Counted from the first letter of the stretch, positions 53,312 through 61,900 are shown. The stretch is 64,000 nucleotides of DNA from Bacillus sp. FJAT-44742 (GCF_002797315.1 NZ_KZ454936.1:1487133-1551132); one strand, 5' to 3'. Notes: a model not told the origin generated them from the sequence alone. Made by a program: numbers and translations.

Positions 53312-53656
53312 CTCTCAATATGTAACTTCTAATGTAACGTGAATTCAGTATGTTACATCAAGAGTAGCATACAAGACAGCGGAAAACCATATTTATAAAG
53401 GCAGACAGGCAAATTAGTGAGTGCCTGCCTTAATGTAACAAAATGTATAGTTTGTTACCTATTACTTTGCTTACATAAGCGGTCTGGCAAAGAAATTACT
53501 TGCTGCTTATAGCTTTGGGAAAACAATAACGGAAGTAAGGCTTAGAAGAGGAAAAGATCCTTACAGTGTCAAAGCTTTAATAACAACGAAAAAAATACAG
53601 CTCTTAAGCCCTGCAGTTGTCATGGTAAGTAAACTGAAAGAAAGAGGGAGAAAGGA
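53312..53656. other. 345-bp gap with two TGTAAC dyads
   Basis: First dyad: ATGTAACGTG (53332-53341), 7-bp centre, TATGTTACAT (53349-53358). Second: ATGTAACAAA (53433-53442), then GTTTGTTACC (53450-53459) after 7 bp. A further TGTAAC is at 53321. The rest, 53460-53650, has an open frame without start or RBS and I see no gene there. Confidence 0.5.
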
Positions 53657-54627
53657 ATGGAACAGTGGATTGAAAAAGAAATTGCCATTGGGGAAAATTC
53701 AAACATAAAAGGTACACTGGCTATCCCTGCAAAGCTTAAAACAAATGAGAAGGCACCAGCTGTTATGATTATCCCAGGAAGCGGACCAATTGACAGAAAC
53801 GGCAATGTGAACAGAAAATTTACCTTTGACGTATATAGAGAACTGGCTCATTACATTACCAGTTTGGGATTTATAACGTTCAGATATGATAAACGAGGAG
53901 TGGGAGAGAGCAAAGGGGATTATTATTCAACTGGTTTTTATGATTTGGTTGATGATGCACAATCAGTGTTTACTTTCTTATCATCACACCCAAACGTGAT
54001 AAAAGAACAAATCATAGTAGCAGGACACAGCGAGGGTACGATTATTGGAACTGCATTATCAGAAAGACGAGACCTTGGGGGACTGATGTTGTTGTCTGGT
54101 AGCGTGGATAATCTTGATCAGGCCTTGAAAGGTCAAAGACAGCGTGCATATAAGGAATTAATGGAGAAGCCAGGCTTGATAGGATGGCTGAACCGTAAGC
54201 TTAAGATTGATGAAAAGAGCGAGAGAAAAGTTGACAAGCTGACTGCACGAATGGCTTCAGAGGATAAGGACGTTATTCGCTCTCTCTTTTTCTTTAAACA
54301 GCCCGCTAAATGGTTGAGAGAGCACACTGCCTATGACACAAGATCAGGGTTACGCACTGTTAGCTGCCCGGTACTTGCAATGAATGGTGACAAAGACAGC
54401 CACGTGAATATTGGGGTGCTGAAGGAACTAGAGACTTTAGTTCAGGGGGAAGCTGAATACCATATTATTAAAGACATGGAGCATGGGTTAAAGGAACAAA
54501 GAAAAGAAAATCTATTCTTCAGGTCAAAAAACTTATGAAAGAAAGCATGAATAAACCCCTTCACCCTGAAGCAAAAGCTGTTATCAGGCAATGGTTATTC
54601 ACTCATTATGACCCTCACCATGTGTAA
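53657..54627 (+). pseudogene. Alpha/beta hydrolase with a frameshift near its 3' end
   Basis: As read, 293 residues ending at 54538. Hydrolase motifs: GSGPIDRNG oxyanion loop, nucleophile GHSEG, acid NGDKDSHV and histidine DMEHGLKE, so the triad is intact. After 54507 the correct family ending continues in another frame: KKLMKESMNKPLHPEAKAVI and RQWLFTHYDPHHV, stopping at 54625-54627 inside a terminator hairpin. One missing A in the AAAA run at 54507-54510 explains this. Expected length about 323 residues. It may be a true indel or a sequencing error; the truncated form lacks only the last helix. Confidence 0.75.
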
Positions 54628-54647
54628 GGCGGGGGTCTTCCTTTTTT
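54610..54647 (+). terminator. Terminator of the hydrolase gene
   Basis: GACCCTCACC / GGCGGGGGTC with the frameshifted TAA in the loop, then TTCCTTTTTT. Confidence 0.7.
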
Positions 54648-54720
54648 CGGTAATGTTTGAAACCGTTTTTGTGATTCTACGTATACGTATGTAATAGAGA
54701 ATAAAAAGAGGGCGATTTAT

Positions 54721-54834
54721 ATGAAAAAAACAAGAAAAGATGACTGGAGTATTCCTACGATCCTTGGCTGGACAGCTGACCTTTTCTTACTAGCACCCCG
54801 AGCTATTATTAATTTTTTCAGAAACGTTAATTAA
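54721..54834 (+). CDS. Small membrane peptide, 37 residues
   Basis: Charged start (MKKTRKDDWS), then a hydrophobic helix (IPTILGWTADLFLLAPRAI) and INFFRNVN. GAGGGCG is about 8 nt upstream. Bacillaceae encode many such short single-helix proteins, but I cannot name a family. A TTGAAA hexamer and a TACGTATACGTA palindrome (54678-54689) lie upstream as a possible promoter. Confidence 0.5.
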   Translation: MKKTRKDDWSIPTILGWTADLFLLAPRAIINFFRNVN

Positions 54835-54913
54835 AACCAGCAAATGAAAAGTAACGTTGAAAGTAAGACCAACCTGGTATGAACTTATTTTAACTGCCGT
54901 CTACCCATCCAAA

Positions 54914-55612
54914 TTAAAAATCTAACTTGAAATAAAAAATAAGAAGGAAGAAAATATAAAAAAGCAAGGTAAGGATCCGAAATATACTATTACTTCCCCA
55001 CATGACACGGACAATTTTATTACTATGTTTCATAGTGGTGCACCTGAATGCATTTATTCCAAACGTTGCGGCAGTTCTTCCTGCACCATAAAGAGAGCCT
55101 GCCAGAAATCCATACAAAGGTTCAAAAAGAAACCCTGTAAACAAATGCAGATAGTAAAAGGTGGTAAAGGGGATATAGGTAAACATCCCGCTCCCTAAAA
55201 TAAGGCCCCACACGATCATATTAAGGTTTCTCGAACCTTGGAGCCAAGAGGATGGCACCTGCCATTTGACGCTAGGCAGTCGCAAAGTATTCAGCTTACA
55301 TTCATAAAGGAAAAAAGTAATACAAAGAATGAATAGAACCAGGATATTGTTCTCTATGCTTAACCAAAAGGTCAGTGTATAAATCATGAACGTGAGAAAA
55401 AATCCGGTAACTGCTCCTCCAATGACTGCTGAGAAAAAGTACAACACAAAACGTTTCCAGCTTTCTTTCCACTTCCTCTCCTCACCGAGGGGGGTCACCG
55501 CAAGGGTAACGTTAATCCCTCAGTAGGTGCAGATAGTGGATACCCCGGCTGATAGCGCCAAAATAATAAGCAGCCATTGATCTAGTTGGCCACTCGATAG
55601 TTGATCTATCAC
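54914..55612 (-). pseudogene. Membrane protein of the mau-like operon, interrupted by in-frame TGA
   Basis: A GTG start at 55612 with a strong GGGAGGG site opens 30 codons (MIDQLSSGQLDQWLLIILAL..., first membrane helix) and meets TGA at 55522-55520. The same frame continues GINVTLAVTPLGEERKWKES and on for about 200 residues with five or six more helices to 54914. The downstream part alone would need a GTG at 55498 with no ribosome site. One TGG-to-TGA change explains the break. It may be a nonsense mutation, a sequencing error or readthrough. The position in the operon suggests a role like MauF, but no similarity is proven. Confidence 0.65.
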
Positions 55613-55632
55613 CTTCAAATCCCTCCCGCTGG

Positions 55633-56025
55633 TCACAAAGTGTGCTGACACTGACAATCATTAACATGCCTCCTATACGGGTTGTTCCCGAGAGGGGTAC
55701 AGTCACAGCAGACTTTTGAAACATGAGGCAGCGCTACACACCAACAGCCTGTAGTTGTGTATCCATAGGCGTATGATATTTGATAATCTTTGGGACAGGG
55801 AGAAGAGACATCGCAGTGCTTGCAAAGGCCTTGCCCAAAAGGAAAATAACAATCTCTAAGCTGGTACCACACCTCGCACCAATTATTTTCGGAACCTCTT
55901 TTAGTAAAAGGATGTCTTGATTTTCTTATTAAACTATTGAAAATAGCTGAAAGCCCGTTTTGATTCTCCGTTTTCCGCATTACATATTCCCCAATTCTTC
56001 TCGATAGAACCGAAAGGTAAACCAT
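55633..56025 (-). CDS. Cysteine-rich MauA-like (methylamine dehydrogenase light chain-like) protein
   Basis: 130 residues with 12 cysteines, the number that forms six disulfides in MADH light chains. The N-terminus has an LSRR motif and about 45 basic residues, as in MauA leaders. The spacing CEVWYQLRDC, GLCKHC, SPCP, CWC and VCCDC resembles the MauA CxxW...C, CxC, CP, CC series. The two tryptophans that form the TTQ cofactor are not obvious, and the chain ends before the region of the second one. It lies between mauD- and membrane-protein genes, with gaps of 13 and 20 bp. ATG 56025 or 55980 could start it. Family assignment is by eye and order. Confidence 0.55.
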   Translation of the reverse strand: MVYLSVLSRRIGEYVMRKTENQNGLSAIFNSLIRKSRHPFTKRGSENNWCEVWYQLRDCYFPFGQGLCKHCDVSSPCPKDYQISYAYGYTTTGCWCVALPHVSKVCCDCTPLGNNPYRRHVNDCQCQHTL

Positions 56026-56038
56026 ATATTTTTCACGC

Positions 56039-56584
56039 TCACTTTTCCAAGGAGGATAGTAACTTCGTCAAATGTTTTTCATTATTACACAATCCCTTAT
56101 CTATAATCATTCTCTTTTCGTCTGTCATAAAGGCGAAGGGAGTAACTTTGACATGACAAGCAGAAAAAAGTTCGGCAGCAGGATCAAACAGAAGGTCGCC
56201 ATCCCACTCTTGGGCAGCTGCCTCTTTTTCTTTCTTTCCTAAAAAAACAGTAATAAAATTAACATTTGTCTCATGCTTACTTCTCATCATATTCCAGTGA
56301 GGAATCAGATCGGTACATGCTTTACAGCTTTGTGAGGCAAACAAAATCAAGGTTGGTTTTTCCTCCGCCGGATGAATGATGATTGGCTTATTTTGGGCGT
56401 GCAAAGATTCCACAGATTCAACTGCAGGTAGCCTTTCTCCAATTTGCAAGCCATCCTTTGATACGGACGAAGCAGGCCTTACATATACTTCTCCAAATTG
56501 ACGGTAAAGAAGAAAAATTAAAAAAAGAACCAGCACCTGGATCAACCATAAGAGAATATGAGAATAGAGAAGAAATTGTTCCAT
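56039..56584 (-). CDS. MauD/TlpA-like thioredoxin-fold protein
   Basis: 181 residues. N-terminal membrane anchor (about 4-28, LLYSHILLWLIQVLVLFLIF), then a thioredoxin domain with redox motif CKAC in LILFASQSCKACTDLIPHW and a cis-proline loop VTPFAF. MauD is needed for correct disulfides in the MADH light chain, and this gene directly precedes the 12-cysteine protein. ATG 56584 has AAAGG at 9 nt; ATG 56593 abuts it. Six bp after the mauE-like gene. Confidence 0.75.
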   Translation of the reverse strand: MEQFLLYSHILLWLIQVLVLFLIFLLYRQFGEVYVRPASSVSKDGLQIGERLPAVESVESLHAQNKPIIIHPAEEKPTLILFASQSCKACTDLIPHWNMMRSKHETNVNFITVFLGKKEKEAAAQEWDGDLLFDPAAELFSACHVKVTPFAFMTDEKRMIIDKGLCNNEKHLTKLLSSLEK

Positions 56585-56599
56585 ACCACCCATCCTTTA

Positions 56600-57136
56600 T
56601 TAATTTTTTTCTTTTTTTATCAGCATCATGGTTTCTTGATGAGAGGTCCAGGCAATCTGAGATACTAGCAAAATCAAGGTAAGAGAAAAGCCCATTATTA
56701 GTGAAGCGGGGGTAAAGGCCAAAAAAGTGTCCTCTAAGAGTACTAATGGAAGAATAAGTCCACTTAAAAAAAGGAGAAAAGAAGTTTTAAGCAAGGTAAA
56801 GCGATCAATGCGACTCTTTATGTATTTTCCATAGCACCCGCAAGCTGCACTCTTTCTGGATAGAACAATAACAATGGTATGAAAGAAAAAAATAAGTAAT
56901 AAAACAGTAACAAGAATCCAGCCCAGGAAAAATGTCTGTCGATTCACTAGCAGCAGAGCCCCTGATAATTCAAGAAAAGGCAATAAAGTTAGAAAAAATG
57001 AGCGATACTTGGTCGGGATATAATCTACATTTACGTTCAATGTAATAAAGTGACGAAGACTGCTTAGCTTGGTCAAAGCCGATATGATAAAAAAAGAGGA
57101 AAGGCAGCAAATCATAGAGAGGAAAAAAACATCCAT
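56600..57136 (-). CDS. MauE-like membrane protein
   Basis: 178 residues, about five membrane segments. The MauE/DoxX-type motif SAACGCYGKY follows the third helix, the redox CGCxG signature of MauE, which works with MauD in disulfide transfer. AGGAGGT precedes the ATG at 57136. It is the first gene of the four-gene operon mauE-like, mauD-like, mauA-like, membrane protein. Confidence 0.75.
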   Translation of the reverse strand: MDVFFLSMICCLSSFFIISALTKLSSLRHFITLNVNVDYIPTKYRSFFLTLLPFLELSGALLLVNRQTFFLGWILVTVLLLIFFFHTIVIVLSRKSAACGCYGKYIKSRIDRFTLLKTSFLLFLSGLILPLVLLEDTFLAFTPASLIMGFSLTLILLVSQIAWTSHQETMMLIKKEKN

Positions 57137-57219
57137 AAAATACCTCCTGTGCTCTTTTCTTATTTTATTTTCCAGGATAGAGATATATACCTGAAATAGA
57201 GCAATAAACTACTATGGTG

Positions 57220-57245
57220 AAAAGGCAGCGTGACAGCTGCCTTTT
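57220..57245 (-). terminator. Terminator of the yjcZ-type gene
   Basis: AAAAGGCAGC / GCTGCCTTTT around a 6-nt loop; symmetrical, T-run on both strands. Confidence 0.85.
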
Positions 57246-57251
57246 TATGAC

Positions 57252-57359
57252 TTACCAGCCTTTGAAGGAGGTACCTACGATAACTAACAGGATAAACAAC
57301 ACCACGATTAAGGCAAAACCTCTTCCGTCATGGTGTCTTGGATGAGCGAAACCTGACAT
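57252..57359 (-). CDS. YjcZ-family spore protein, 35 residues
   Basis: Starts MSGFAHPRHHDGRG, then the near-invariant hydrophobic core FALIVVLFILLVIVGTSF. This short MSGF...FALIVVLFILL pattern is typical of YjcZ-type sporulation peptides found in spore envelopes of Bacillaceae. GGAGGTGAAATT directly precedes the ATG. A CATATTTTA element on the minus strand (57405-57413) resembles a SigK -10, unproven. It lies between the mau-like operon and the fatty acid operon. Confidence 0.8.
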   Translation of the reverse strand: MSGFAHPRHHDGRGFALIVVLFILLVIVGTSFKGW

Positions 57360-57578
57360 AATTTCACCTCCTTAAAACAAAGTGGAAGGAAGATCCTTCA
57401 CTACTAAAATATGAAACAACAGGCATCATGACTGGACAAGAGTGTATAGATTAGAAGATTTGGACATAATCCTGGAAATTATTTTATAAATGGAGCAGGA
57501 ATTTTCCTGGTATATGAAAAATAAGTAAAGTAGGCAGAAATGAAAAATGTCGATTTCCTATATGTCCATCAATGAAAA

Positions 57579-57596
57579 TGACTGATTATTCATTCA
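57579..57596 (+). promoter_or_regulatory. FadR-like operator upstream of beta-oxidation operon
   Basis: TGACTGATTATTCATTCA differs at two positions from the B. subtilis FadR (TetR family) box TGAATGAMTANTCATTCA. It lies 18 bp before the first start, so long acyl-CoA should induce the operon. Confidence 0.7.
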
Positions 57597-57614
57597 CTAG
57601 AAGGAGGGGAAGAT

Positions 57615-58763
57615 ATGTCAGCTCCATTGTACCTGCAGGAAGAGCACCAGGTCTTTCGGTATTCTCTTCGAAAATTTCTCGAAAAAGAAGCCGCTCCCCA
57701 TTATGAGAAATGGGAAAAAGATCGACTGATACCACGGTCATTTTGGGAGAAAATGGGACAGCAAGGTTTTCTCTGCCCTTGTGTTCCTGAAGAATTCGGA
57801 GGCACAGAAGCTGATTTTAGCTATTCAGTGATTATTAATGAAGAGCTTGAAAGAATTGGATCGAGTTTAATTGGAATAGGCCTACATAACGATATTGTCA
57901 TTCCTTATTTTCTACATTATGGAACCACAGAACAGAAGCAAAAGTGGCTTCCTGGATGTATCACGGGTCAGACCATTACAGCGATTGCCATGTCTGAACC
58001 AGGAGCGGGCTCGGATCTATCCGCCATTAAAACAACGGCCGTGCGTGAGGGGGACCATTATATCGTTAATGGGGCAAAAACATTTATTACAAATGGAATA
58101 CACAGCGACCTGATCGTTATTGTCTGTAAAACTGATCCGAAAGCCAATCCGCCCCACAAAGGGATCAGCCTCCTCGTCGTAGAAAAAGATACACCTGGTT
58201 TTACCCGGGGAAAGAAGCTTGATAAGGTAGGGCTTCACAGCCAGGACACAGCCGAGTTATTCTTTGAAGATGCCAAGGTTCCTGTTTCCAACCTTTTAGG
58301 GGAAGAGGGAAAAGGATTCTATTATTTAATGGAACAGCTGCAGCAGGAAAGGCTGATTGTTGCTATTTGTGCCATTGCAGGAGCTGAAAGAATAATGGAG
58401 TTGACTCTTGATTACGTAAAAGAACGCAAGGCATTCGGAAAAGCCATTTCTTCTTTTCAGAACACACAGTTTAAGCTTGTGGAACTGCAGACAGAGGTTG
58501 AAATCGGCCGTACCTATCTTGATCAGCTGATAATGCGGCATATCAATGGTGAAGACATCGTAAAAGAAGTCTCTATGGCGAAGTGGTGGACGACAGAACT
58601 AGCAAAAAAAGTCTCAGCTGAATGCGTTCAGCTTCACGGAGGATACGGCTATATGGAAGAATACGAGGTTGCAAGAAGGTTCCGGGATATTCCAGTAGCT
58701 GCAATTTATGCAGGAACAAATGAAATTATGAAAACCATTATTGCTAAAAAAATGGGGCTGTGA
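57615..58763 (+). CDS. Acyl-CoA dehydrogenase
   Basis: 382 residues. Three-domain ACAD fold: helical N-terminus (RKFLEKEAAPHYEKWEK), ITAIAMSEPGAGSDLSAIKTTA signature, HSQDTAELFFEDAKVP, and C-terminal helices with ERKAFGKAISSFQNTQFKL and IYAGTNEIMKTIIAK. It makes the first double bond in beta-oxidation with FAD. RBS AAGGAGGGG. First gene of a six-gene operon. Confidence 0.9.
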   Translation: MSAPLYLQEEHQVFRYSLRKFLEKEAAPHYEKWEKDRLIPRSFWEKMGQQGFLCPCVPEEFGGTEADFSYSVIINEELERIGSSLIGIGLHNDIVIPYFLHYGTTEQKQKWLPGCITGQTITAIAMSEPGAGSDLSAIKTTAVREGDHYIVNGAKTFITNGIHSDLIVIVCKTDPKANPPHKGISLLVVEKDTPGFTRGKKLDKVGLHSQDTAELFFEDAKVPVSNLLGEEGKGFYYLMEQLQQERLIVAICAIAGAERIMELTLDYVKERKAFGKAISSFQNTQFKLVELQTEVEIGRTYLDQLIMRHINGEDIVKEVSMAKWWTTELAKKVSAECVQLHGGYGYMEEYEVARRFRDIPVAAIYAGTNEIMKTIIAKKMGL

Positions 58764-58765
58764 GA

Positions 58766-59911
58766 ATGAATAATCTTCTAAAGGGCGTTCGCGTTCTTGA
58801 TTTTTCAATGTACCTGCCAGGCCCTTTTGCTTCCATGCGCCTGGCTGACAGGGGAGCGGAGGTTATCTCCATTGAGCCAGTTCAAGGCGATCCTTCAAGG
58901 CACATGGGTATACAAAGAGAAGGAACCGGCGTAGTCTTTCTCGCAGTGAACCGTAACAAAAAAAGTGTAGCTCTGGACTTGAAATCTGAAGAAGGACGAG
59001 AAGCGGTCAAGGAGTTAATACAAATCTCAGATGTTTTAATAGAAAGCTTTCGGCCGGGAGTAATGGAGCGTCTAGGCTTAAGCTATGAGCAGAGTAAAGA
59101 ATGGAACCGTGGACTTGTCTACTGCTCGATTTCAGGATACGGGCAAGACACGATAGCCTTAAACGGATTTGGAAGCCATGATTTAAATTACATGGCATTA
59201 ACGGGCATGCTTGCCCAATTAACGACAGTAGAAGGAAAACCGGCTCATCCCTCCATTCAATTTGCGGATTATATCGGAAGCTTTGGTGCCTGTGAAGAAA
59301 TTCTTGCGTCTCTTTTGCACCAAAAAGAAACTGGGGAAGGAACTCATATAGATTTAGCTTTAACGGACAGCCTTCATTCCATGCTTGGTGTTCATTCACT
59401 TATCCACCAGGAAACAGGGAGAGAATATGGAATTAACGAGCTGAATGGAGGGGTGGTTTGTTATGGAATTTACGAAACATTGGACGAGAGGTTTATCACT
59501 CTTGCTGCATTAGAACAATCTTTTTGGAGGAACTTTTGTACTCAGACAGGTAAGAAAGAGTGGATCTCTAAGCAATTTTCTCCTTCAAAGGATGGAAGCG
59601 ATGTATTTGAGAAGATGAAATCCTTGTTTAAAAGCAGAACCTTTCGTGAGTGGTCTGAATTTTCCAAACGAGTGGATTGCTGCATGGCACCGGTTCTGCG
59701 ATTATCTGAAACAGAAGCCCATCCTGTCACCCAGGAGCGGGGAATGTTCTATGAGCTCGGAGGCGGCCTGAAACAGGTTGCAACTTCCACGGCGTTTTCC
59801 CAGAAAAAAACCATGCAGCCTCCTTCCCTAGGTGAACACACAGAAGAAGTATTAACCTCACTGCTAGGATGGCCTGAAGAAAAAGTTAAGCGCTTACAAT
59901 CTAATCACTAA
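58766..59911 (+). CDS. CaiB/BaiF family III CoA-transferase
   Basis: 381 residues. Family III motifs: VRVLDFSMYLPGPFASMRLADRGAEVISIEP, NRNKKSVALDLKSEEGRE, IESFRPGVMERLGLSYE, SGYGQDTIALNGFGSHDLNYMALTGM and the catalytic Asp in PSIQFADYIGSFGA. It moves CoA between carboxylic acids or acts as an acyl-CoA racemase. GTG 58760 overlaps the previous stop; ATG 58766 is preferred. Its place in the operon suggests activation or racemisation of branched acyl groups. Confidence 0.87.
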   Translation: MNNLLKGVRVLDFSMYLPGPFASMRLADRGAEVISIEPVQGDPSRHMGIQREGTGVVFLAVNRNKKSVALDLKSEEGREAVKELIQISDVLIESFRPGVMERLGLSYEQSKEWNRGLVYCSISGYGQDTIALNGFGSHDLNYMALTGMLAQLTTVEGKPAHPSIQFADYIGSFGACEEILASLLHQKETGEGTHIDLALTDSLHSMLGVHSLIHQETGREYGINELNGGVVCYGIYETLDERFITLAALEQSFWRNFCTQTGKKEWISKQFSPSKDGSDVFEKMKSLFKSRTFREWSEFSKRVDCCMAPVLRLSETEAHPVTQERGMFYELGGGLKQVATSTAFSQKKTMQPPSLGEHTEEVLTSLLGWPEEKVKRLQSNH

Positions 59912-59924
59912 TAGGAGGAACCAT

Positions 59925-61082
59925 ATGATGAAAGAAGCAGTCATAATTGAAGCAGTCCGGACACCAATGGGACGCAGAAACGGTAAATTAAGCAAAGTTC
60001 GTCCGGATGATCTATTAGCAGAAGTATTAAATGAGGTCGTTACACGAGCTGGGGTCCCAGCAGAGGAAGTAGAAGATGTGATTGCAGGGTGTGTTTCCCA
60101 AGTTGGCGAGCAAGCACCGGATATTGCAAGAGCAGCGGCCTTAATTGCAGGTTTTCCTAAAGAAGTCCCAGGCGTTACAATCGACAGGCAATGCGGCTCT
60201 AGTCAGCAGGCTGTTCATTTTGCCGCTCAGGCCGTTGTGAGCGGAGATATGGATGTTGTTATTGCCTGTGGAGTGGAAAGTATGTCCAGGGTTCCCATGT
60301 TTTCAAATGTTCAGGGAGCATCTTACAGCCAAAAATTAACTGAACAGTATGAAATCATTAATCAAGGATTGTCTGCTGAGCGAATTGCGAGAAAATGGAA
60401 CCTTTCAAGAGAAGCCTTGGATGAATTTTCTCTTTCCAGCCACCAAAGAGCTGTCACTGCCCAGGAAGAAGGTCGTTTCTCTCGTGAAGTTATGGCTGTA
60501 GACGCAGAAAATGAAGACGGGGACATCATCTCTGTGACAGAAGATGAAGGTCCAAGAAAAGGAACGACTTTAGAAAAGTTGGCTTCCTTGAATCCTGCCT
60601 TCCAAGAAGGGGGCGTGATTACCCCGGGTAATTCCAGCCAAATCAGTGATGGAGCTGCTGCCCTTCTTATCATGTCAAAAGACAAGGCGGAAAGTCTTGG
60701 GCTTACGCCTCGCTTTAAAATCACTGCCAGAAGCGTTGTCGGCTCTGATCCTACGTTGATGTTGACCGGTCCTGTTGCCGCCACTCAAAAGGTGCTTAAG
60801 AAAGCAGGGCTGACTCTTGAACAGATGGACCTTTACGAAGTGAATGAAGCATTTGCTCCTGTCCCATTGTATTGGCAAAAGGAATTAAACGCAGATCTAA
60901 CCAAACTTAACGTAAATGGTGGGGCGATCGCTCTGGGGCATCCTTTGGGGGCAAGCGGTGCCAGGGTGATGACAACTCTAATCCATGAACTTGAGAGAAC
61001 AGAAAAGCGATATGGCCTCCAGGCCATCTGTGAAGGGTTTGGAATGGCCAATGCCACTATTATTGAAAGAATAGAAAGCTAA
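59925..61082 (+). CDS. Acetyl-CoA acyltransferase (thiolase)
   Basis: 385 residues. Active-site nucleophile C90 in DRQCGSSQQAVHFAAQ, NEAFAPVPLYW, and GGAIALGHPLGASGARV with the catalytic His. The usual last cysteine motif CxGxG reads ICEGFGMANATII, so the general-base cysteine falls at a slightly unusual place and deserves alignment. It cleaves 3-ketoacyl-CoA to acetyl-CoA. RBS AGGAGG; start ATG 59925 or 59928. Confidence 0.88.
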   Translation: MMKEAVIIEAVRTPMGRRNGKLSKVRPDDLLAEVLNEVVTRAGVPAEEVEDVIAGCVSQVGEQAPDIARAAALIAGFPKEVPGVTIDRQCGSSQQAVHFAAQAVVSGDMDVVIACGVESMSRVPMFSNVQGASYSQKLTEQYEIINQGLSAERIARKWNLSREALDEFSLSSHQRAVTAQEEGRFSREVMAVDAENEDGDIISVTEDEGPRKGTTLEKLASLNPAFQEGGVITPGNSSQISDGAAALLIMSKDKAESLGLTPRFKITARSVVGSDPTLMLTGPVAATQKVLKKAGLTLEQMDLYEVNEAFAPVPLYWQKELNADLTKLNVNGGAIALGHPLGASGARVMTTLIHELERTEKRYGLQAICEGFGMANATIIERIES

Positions 61083-61100
61083 AGAGGAAGGAGAGAAGGA

Positions 61101-61868
61101 ATGAATATTAATGATGCTACTGTACTTGTTACCGGTGGTGCTTCCGGACTAGGAGAAGCGACTGTACGAAGACTGGTATCCCAGGGAGCTAACGCTGTCA
61201 TAATCGACCATAATGAAGAACGCGGGAAACACTTAGCGGAAGAATTAGGAAAACGCGTTCTTTTTTACAAGGGTGACGTAACGTCAGAAAAAGAAATTAC
61301 AGAAGGATTAGATGAGGCAGAAAAGACATTTGGCAGTTTGCACATTCTTGTAAATTGTGCCGGCATCGGTGTTGCTGAAAAAGTACTATCCAGAAAAGGC
61401 GCTCATTCCTTTGACTTGTTTTCTAAAGTCATACAGATTAATTTAATTGGAACGTTCAATATGATTCGACTGGTCTCAGAGAGAATGAAAGAAAACAAAG
61501 AAGATTCACAGGGTGAAAGAGGAGTAATTATTAACACGGCTTCCGTCGCTGCCTTTGAAGGTCAAATAGGTCAGGCTGCTTACAGTGCTTCCAAAGGGGG
61601 AGTGGCCAGCATGACTCTTCCTGTTGCCCGGGAACTTGCCCGTTATGGTATACGCGTTATGACCATTGCTCCAGGGCTCTTTGAAACCCCTATGTTTGAA
61701 TCCCTGCCAGATGATGCAAAAGAAGCGCTCGGAAAAATGACTCCTTTTCCGAAAAGGCTGGGGCAGCCGCTAGAGTATGCAATGCTTGCAAACCAGATTA
61801 TCGAAAATCCCATGCTGAACGGAGAAACGATTCGCCTGGATGGAGCAATTCGGATGCAGCCAAAGTAA
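61101..61868 (+). CDS. SDR-family 3-hydroxyacyl-CoA dehydrogenase-like protein
   Basis: 255 residues. Short-chain dehydrogenase: cofactor loop VTGGASGLGEATVRRL, NCAGIGVAEKVL, catalytic S in NTASVAAFEG and YxxxK in AYSASKGGVASM, then TIAPGLFETPMFESLP. This resembles the type-2 3-hydroxyacyl-CoA dehydrogenase group, which fits the thiolase and ACAD neighbours. RBS AGGAAGGAG. Confidence 0.87.
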   Translation: MNINDATVLVTGGASGLGEATVRRLVSQGANAVIIDHNEERGKHLAEELGKRVLFYKGDVTSEKEITEGLDEAEKTFGSLHILVNCAGIGVAEKVLSRKGAHSFDLFSKVIQINLIGTFNMIRLVSERMKENKEDSQGERGVIINTASVAAFEGQIGQAAYSASKGGVASMTLPVARELARYGIRVMTIAPGLFETPMFESLPDDAKEALGKMTPFPKRLGQPLEYAMLANQIIENPMLNGETIRLDGAIRMQPK

Positions 61869-61900
61869 TAAAAGTCTATTAAATAAATGGAGGGATTCTT

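Noticed and set aside
53460-53650. Open frame without stop reading GLAKKLLAAYSFGKTITEVR
   Set aside because: A TAG stop directly precedes it and no start codon or ribosome site is present; probably chance, though a remnant is possible.
55512-55724. 70-codon minus-strand frame overlapping the mauA-like gene
   Set aside because: It overlaps the end of the 12-cysteine gene and the start of the membrane gene in another frame, has no ribosome site and no family features.
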